From Globomyces pollinis-pini (Eukaryota > Chytridiomycota > Chytridiomycetes > Rhizophydiales > Globomycetaceae): a stretch of DNA of 64,000 bases. The notes under the pieces were generated by a model that had not been told where the DNA came from, did no database searches, and saw nothing but the letters and a program-made list of their open reading frames with translations. The DNA is taken from positions 1 through 64,000 of the forward strand of contig MU621107.1 in the NCBI GenBank assembly GCA_025399215.1, in the 5' to 3' direction. Shown here piece by piece: positions 61,527 through 64,000 of the stretch. Position 1 is the first letter of the stretch; every line of letters starts with the position of its first letter. A program made the translations under genes and the position numbers.

Positions 61527-61664
61527 GACTTCAAAACAAAAAAGGTAAACTTTCACCAGATCTTCATGTTTCCTAAACAATTATCATGCAACTATTTTAG
61601 TAATGAACTTTAATGTAGAAACTATAAGAAACCTTTTTAAATCCTTTAAATTTCTTTTTTATTG

Positions 61665-62815
61665 ATGACATTTTGGGAACACCAACCTGTACAGAAAGTT
61701 AGGATTCCATTGGAAATTGGTACCATTATACAACTTACAGACTTGGATTTGAAACCCCAAAATATTGAAGGATTCAATTGTACCATTCTTGATCTAAATG
61801 ATGAAGTACAATTAACTGAATTACATTTACTTTTACTGCATCACTATGTATCACATTCACAATCTGGTATCAAGTTAAATTACTCAAAAGAGTTCATAAA
61901 ATGGTATCGCTATTCATTCATTTTTAACTTGGATTTTAGGTCTCTTATGATACCTGGATATAACAAAGAATTTCATATTGCTCTGAGAGACTTGAAAACA
62001 AATTCAATGATTGGGTTTATTGGTGGAGTTCCTATTCATTGTGAAATTTGTACTTTGAAATTAAAGATAATGTCAGTCAATTTCTTATGTCTGCATAAGA
62101 ATGTTCGAAACATTGGATTGGCACCAAAATTGATCAACCATCTTGTCTGGAAGATGAGCAGATGCAATATTCATCAAGCAATTTATACTGGTGGGAAAGA
62201 AATTCATATGCCATTATTAGAGAGTCGGTAATATTAAACTCTAACTCTTGTAGTTATCATTATCGTACTTTAAACTCATTAGAGTACAAATCTGGTGCTT
62301 CAAAGTTGAGATCGCTCGAATTGAAAGATTGTGATCAAGTTCTACTCTTACTAACCAATTTTATGGGGAAGTACAAGTTGAAACACGTATTTTCAATTCA
62401 TGATATAATTCACTTATGCAAAGCACAAAATCATCCTAATCCATTTTTGTTTTCATATGTACAAGAAGTATATTTTGAATGCTATTAAATAGTTTAGGAT
62501 GAAAACCAAGAAATTAAGAGTTTCATATCTTTCTACTCGCTACCTTTATCCGTCACATATTTTAAACCAGTGTACTTGTATTACTATGCATATACAGATA
62601 ACGAAGTAAGTAACTTATCTGATATGATTCACGATGCTATGCATTTAGCCAAGAGTCTTGGATTTGACTCATTTAATGTCTTAGATGTGATGGATACGCA
62701 TTTGGTATTACAGTCATTGAAATTTCAAAAATCAGATCAGGTTTTGAAATACTTTTGCTATAATTTCCAAAGTCATATTTTGAATCCTAATCAATGTGGA
62801 CTATTGATCCCATGA
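61665..62815 (+). CDS. NMT1: glycylpeptide N-myristoyltransferase
   Basis: A 349-residue protein (introns 36, 26 and 39 nt; spliced length divisible by three). Family blocks in order: MTFWEHQPVQKV, NCTILDLNDEVQLTELHLLL with HHYVSHSQSG, WSLMIPGYNKEFHIALRD, INFLCLHK-like VNFLCLHKNVRNIGLAPKLI, RYHYRTLNSLEYKSG, then ISFYSLPLSVTYFK, FDSFNVLDVMDTHLVLQSLK and the end QCGLLIP. NMT transfers myristate from myristoyl-CoA to N-terminal Gly of proteins, using its own C-terminal carboxylate as base. The protein starts almost at the catalytic core, lacking the usual N-terminal ribosome-targeting extension. GGKEI stands where most members have TAG-containing sequence. Confidence 0.92.
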
Positions 62816-63028
62816 AACGGTATACGTTGTATTGAAAATGAATAAATTATCCAGAATTTAAGGAAACTTTGTGTTCCCTATGGTGGTGTGGAAATTGTGC
62901 TACGTTAATACCAGTAATCATTTGTTGTAATTAATTGATTTGAGTTTGGAAATCAAGCAATTCACATGTAACAACCATACATTAAAATTCAAAAAGAAAA
63001 AAATATTCACGATAGTGACGACAATGTT

Positions 63029-64000
63029 TTACTGTAAACTAATGTGAACATTATGTTTAACGACGTTTCCAGCAGGAAGCTGCTGATCCAAAATTACATT
63101 GCCTGAAACTTTACCAACGACATGGGATGACCTAATGCTGCCATCAGGCGCGATTGCAGTTTTCACTTGTGACGGTTTAATATCGGCGTTAGGATATCTT
63201 TGCTTCACTTGCTCCATTCCACGATTAACAGCTCTCATTGCGGCATCTTGGGGCAATCCTCGAGCATCAACAGTGATATCGGAAGCCATCAATTTCGGAT
63301 TGTTTAGAGTAGCTCGACCATCTCTGACTGCATTTTGATACTCCTTTCCAATCAATTCCTTGGCAGCTGAGTTGACCTTGATTTCCACACCTCCAGGCCC
63401 TTTGCGGTTTAATACCAAGTCACCATCAAGTAATTCGTTCACCATAAGACCTTGCTTAAATTCTTGAAGAGATTCAGCTAAATCTAAAGGAACGATGTTT
63501 CCATGTCTAATATCATTGACATGATTGCTAAAATTGTCAACTACTTGCTGAATAACAGCCTTTTCTGCGGCAATCTGAGCAGCCTGTTCAAAAACAGAAA
63601 ATGACGGAACTCCTCCACCAGTATTACTACCAGCGTTCCCCAATTGATTAGCAAGCAATCGCGGAACAGGTGGTGCTTGGGGAATTTTCTCTGCACCTAA
63701 TTGGTTCGCTCTTTGAGCAGCTTGTTCAAAAACAGAAAGCGATGGAACACCACCAGCAGCATTATTACCAGCATTGCCTAATTGGTCAGCAAGTATTCGC
63801 GGAACGGGGGGTGCCTGAGGTATGGCTCTCTCTGCCGCTAATTGGTTAGCTCTTTGGGCAGCTTGTTCAAAAACAGAAGGTGGAGGAGCTCCACTAGCAG
63901 CCTGGGCAGCATTATTTACAGCATTTGCCATTTGTTCGGTACTGAGCGGCGGAGCAGGAGGTGCTTTAGGGATTTGATTGACAAACTTTTTTCCTGCAAC
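63029..64000 (-). CDS. repeat protein, 5' end beyond the window
   Basis: The frame is open to the right edge; the visible part is 323 residues and ends at TAA 63029-63031. Three imperfect repeats of 46-47 residues each contain SVFEQAAQ, RANQL, IPQAPPVPR and LANQLGNAG. The C-terminal 190 residues are unique and globular-looking: EFKQGLMVNELLDGDLVLNR, ASDITVDARGLPQDAAMRAV, RYPNADIKPSQVKTAIAPDG and LPAGNVVKHNVHISLQ. Base composition is visibly richer in G and C than in neighbouring genes, and no introns are seen. I recognise no family. Transfer from a bacterium or a young surface or secreted protein are both possible. Confidence 0.6.
   Translation of the reverse strand, partial: VAGKKFVNQIPKAPPAPPLSTEQMANAVNNAAQAASGAPPPSVFEQAAQRANQLAAERAIPQAPPVPRILADQLGNAGNNAAGGVPSLSVFEQAAQRANQLGAEKIPQAPPVPRLLANQLGNAGSNTGGGVPSFSVFEQAAQIAAEKAVIQQVVDNFSNHVNDIRHGNIVPLDLAESLQEFKQGLMVNELLDGDLVLNRKGPGGVEIKVNSAAKELIGKEYQNAVRDGRATLNNPKLMASDITVDARGLPQDAAMRAVNRGMEQVKQRYPNADIKPSQVKTAIAPDGSIRSSHVVGKVSGNVILDQQLPAGNVVKHNVHISLQ

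Overview
The window is AT-rich, gene-dense nuclear DNA of a eukaryote, most likely an early-diverging fungus or a close relative. The fungal signs are a secreted GH16 glucanase with a basic stalk, a GH26-type glycosidase, a secreted M28 leucine aminopeptidase, an ALR-type CorA Mg2+ transporter and a Pns1/CTL transporter. The genome also keeps genes that yeasts lost: a Slo/BK-type channel, a KIF22-like kinesin with a C-terminal hairpin-helix domain, HELLS, a RAD51D-like protein, a SWIRM-amine oxidase and REX1B. The standard code is used and TAA, TAG and TGA all end genes. The species cannot be named from the sequence. A run of 210 N (31170-31379) is a scaffold gap.

The dominant structural theme is intron size. 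Almost every gene is broken by GT-AG introns of about 22-45 nt, some apparently only 17-20 nt. I rebuilt most genes by hand from conserved family sequence. For fifteen or so of them the spliced length is an exact multiple of three. Several longer introns prove to be chains of complete mini-introns joined AG|GT with nothing between them. The best case is a six-unit, 172-nt intron in the RPN12 gene.

Layout. 1-2.5 kb: tail of a DUF885 protein, then a degenerate stretch with repeats, a near-perfect 37-bp inverted repeat and broken reading frames. 2.5-16 kb: 2OG-Fe(II) oxygenase, RAD54B, an unknown disordered protein, REX1B, TMEM14, a WD40 protein, mitochondrial EF-Ts, mitochondrial ferredoxin, ZPR1. 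15.7-18.4 kb: a pair of secreted carbohydrate enzymes (GH26, GH16). 18.7-28 kb: PEX5, RAD51D-like and HELLS (divergent, 62 bp apart), an unknown protein, a leucine-rich-repeat protein. 28-36.5 kb: small unknown genes, Pns1, CorA (5' end in the gap), RPN12, M28 peptidase, GPATCH4, a COX7A-like small membrane protein. 36.6-53.4 kb: three large genes, namely a 2,121-residue protein with a degenerate kinesin motor and long coiled coil, an RRM protein, and a 2,520-residue coiled-coil protein. 53.4-64 kb: a Slo-like channel with an aberrant selectivity filter, kinesin-10, LSD1-like oxidase, N-myristoyltransferase, and a repeat protein running off the right edge.

Several genes fall into themes. RAD54B, RAD51D-like and HELLS act in recombination and chromatin. 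EF-Ts, ferredoxin and the COX7A-like protein are mitochondrial. PEX5, NMT and RPN12 serve protein sorting, lipidation and turnover. The degenerate kinesin and the Slo-like channel each keep the family fold but lack the residues that normally define its activity, and with the tandem introns they are the most unusual content.
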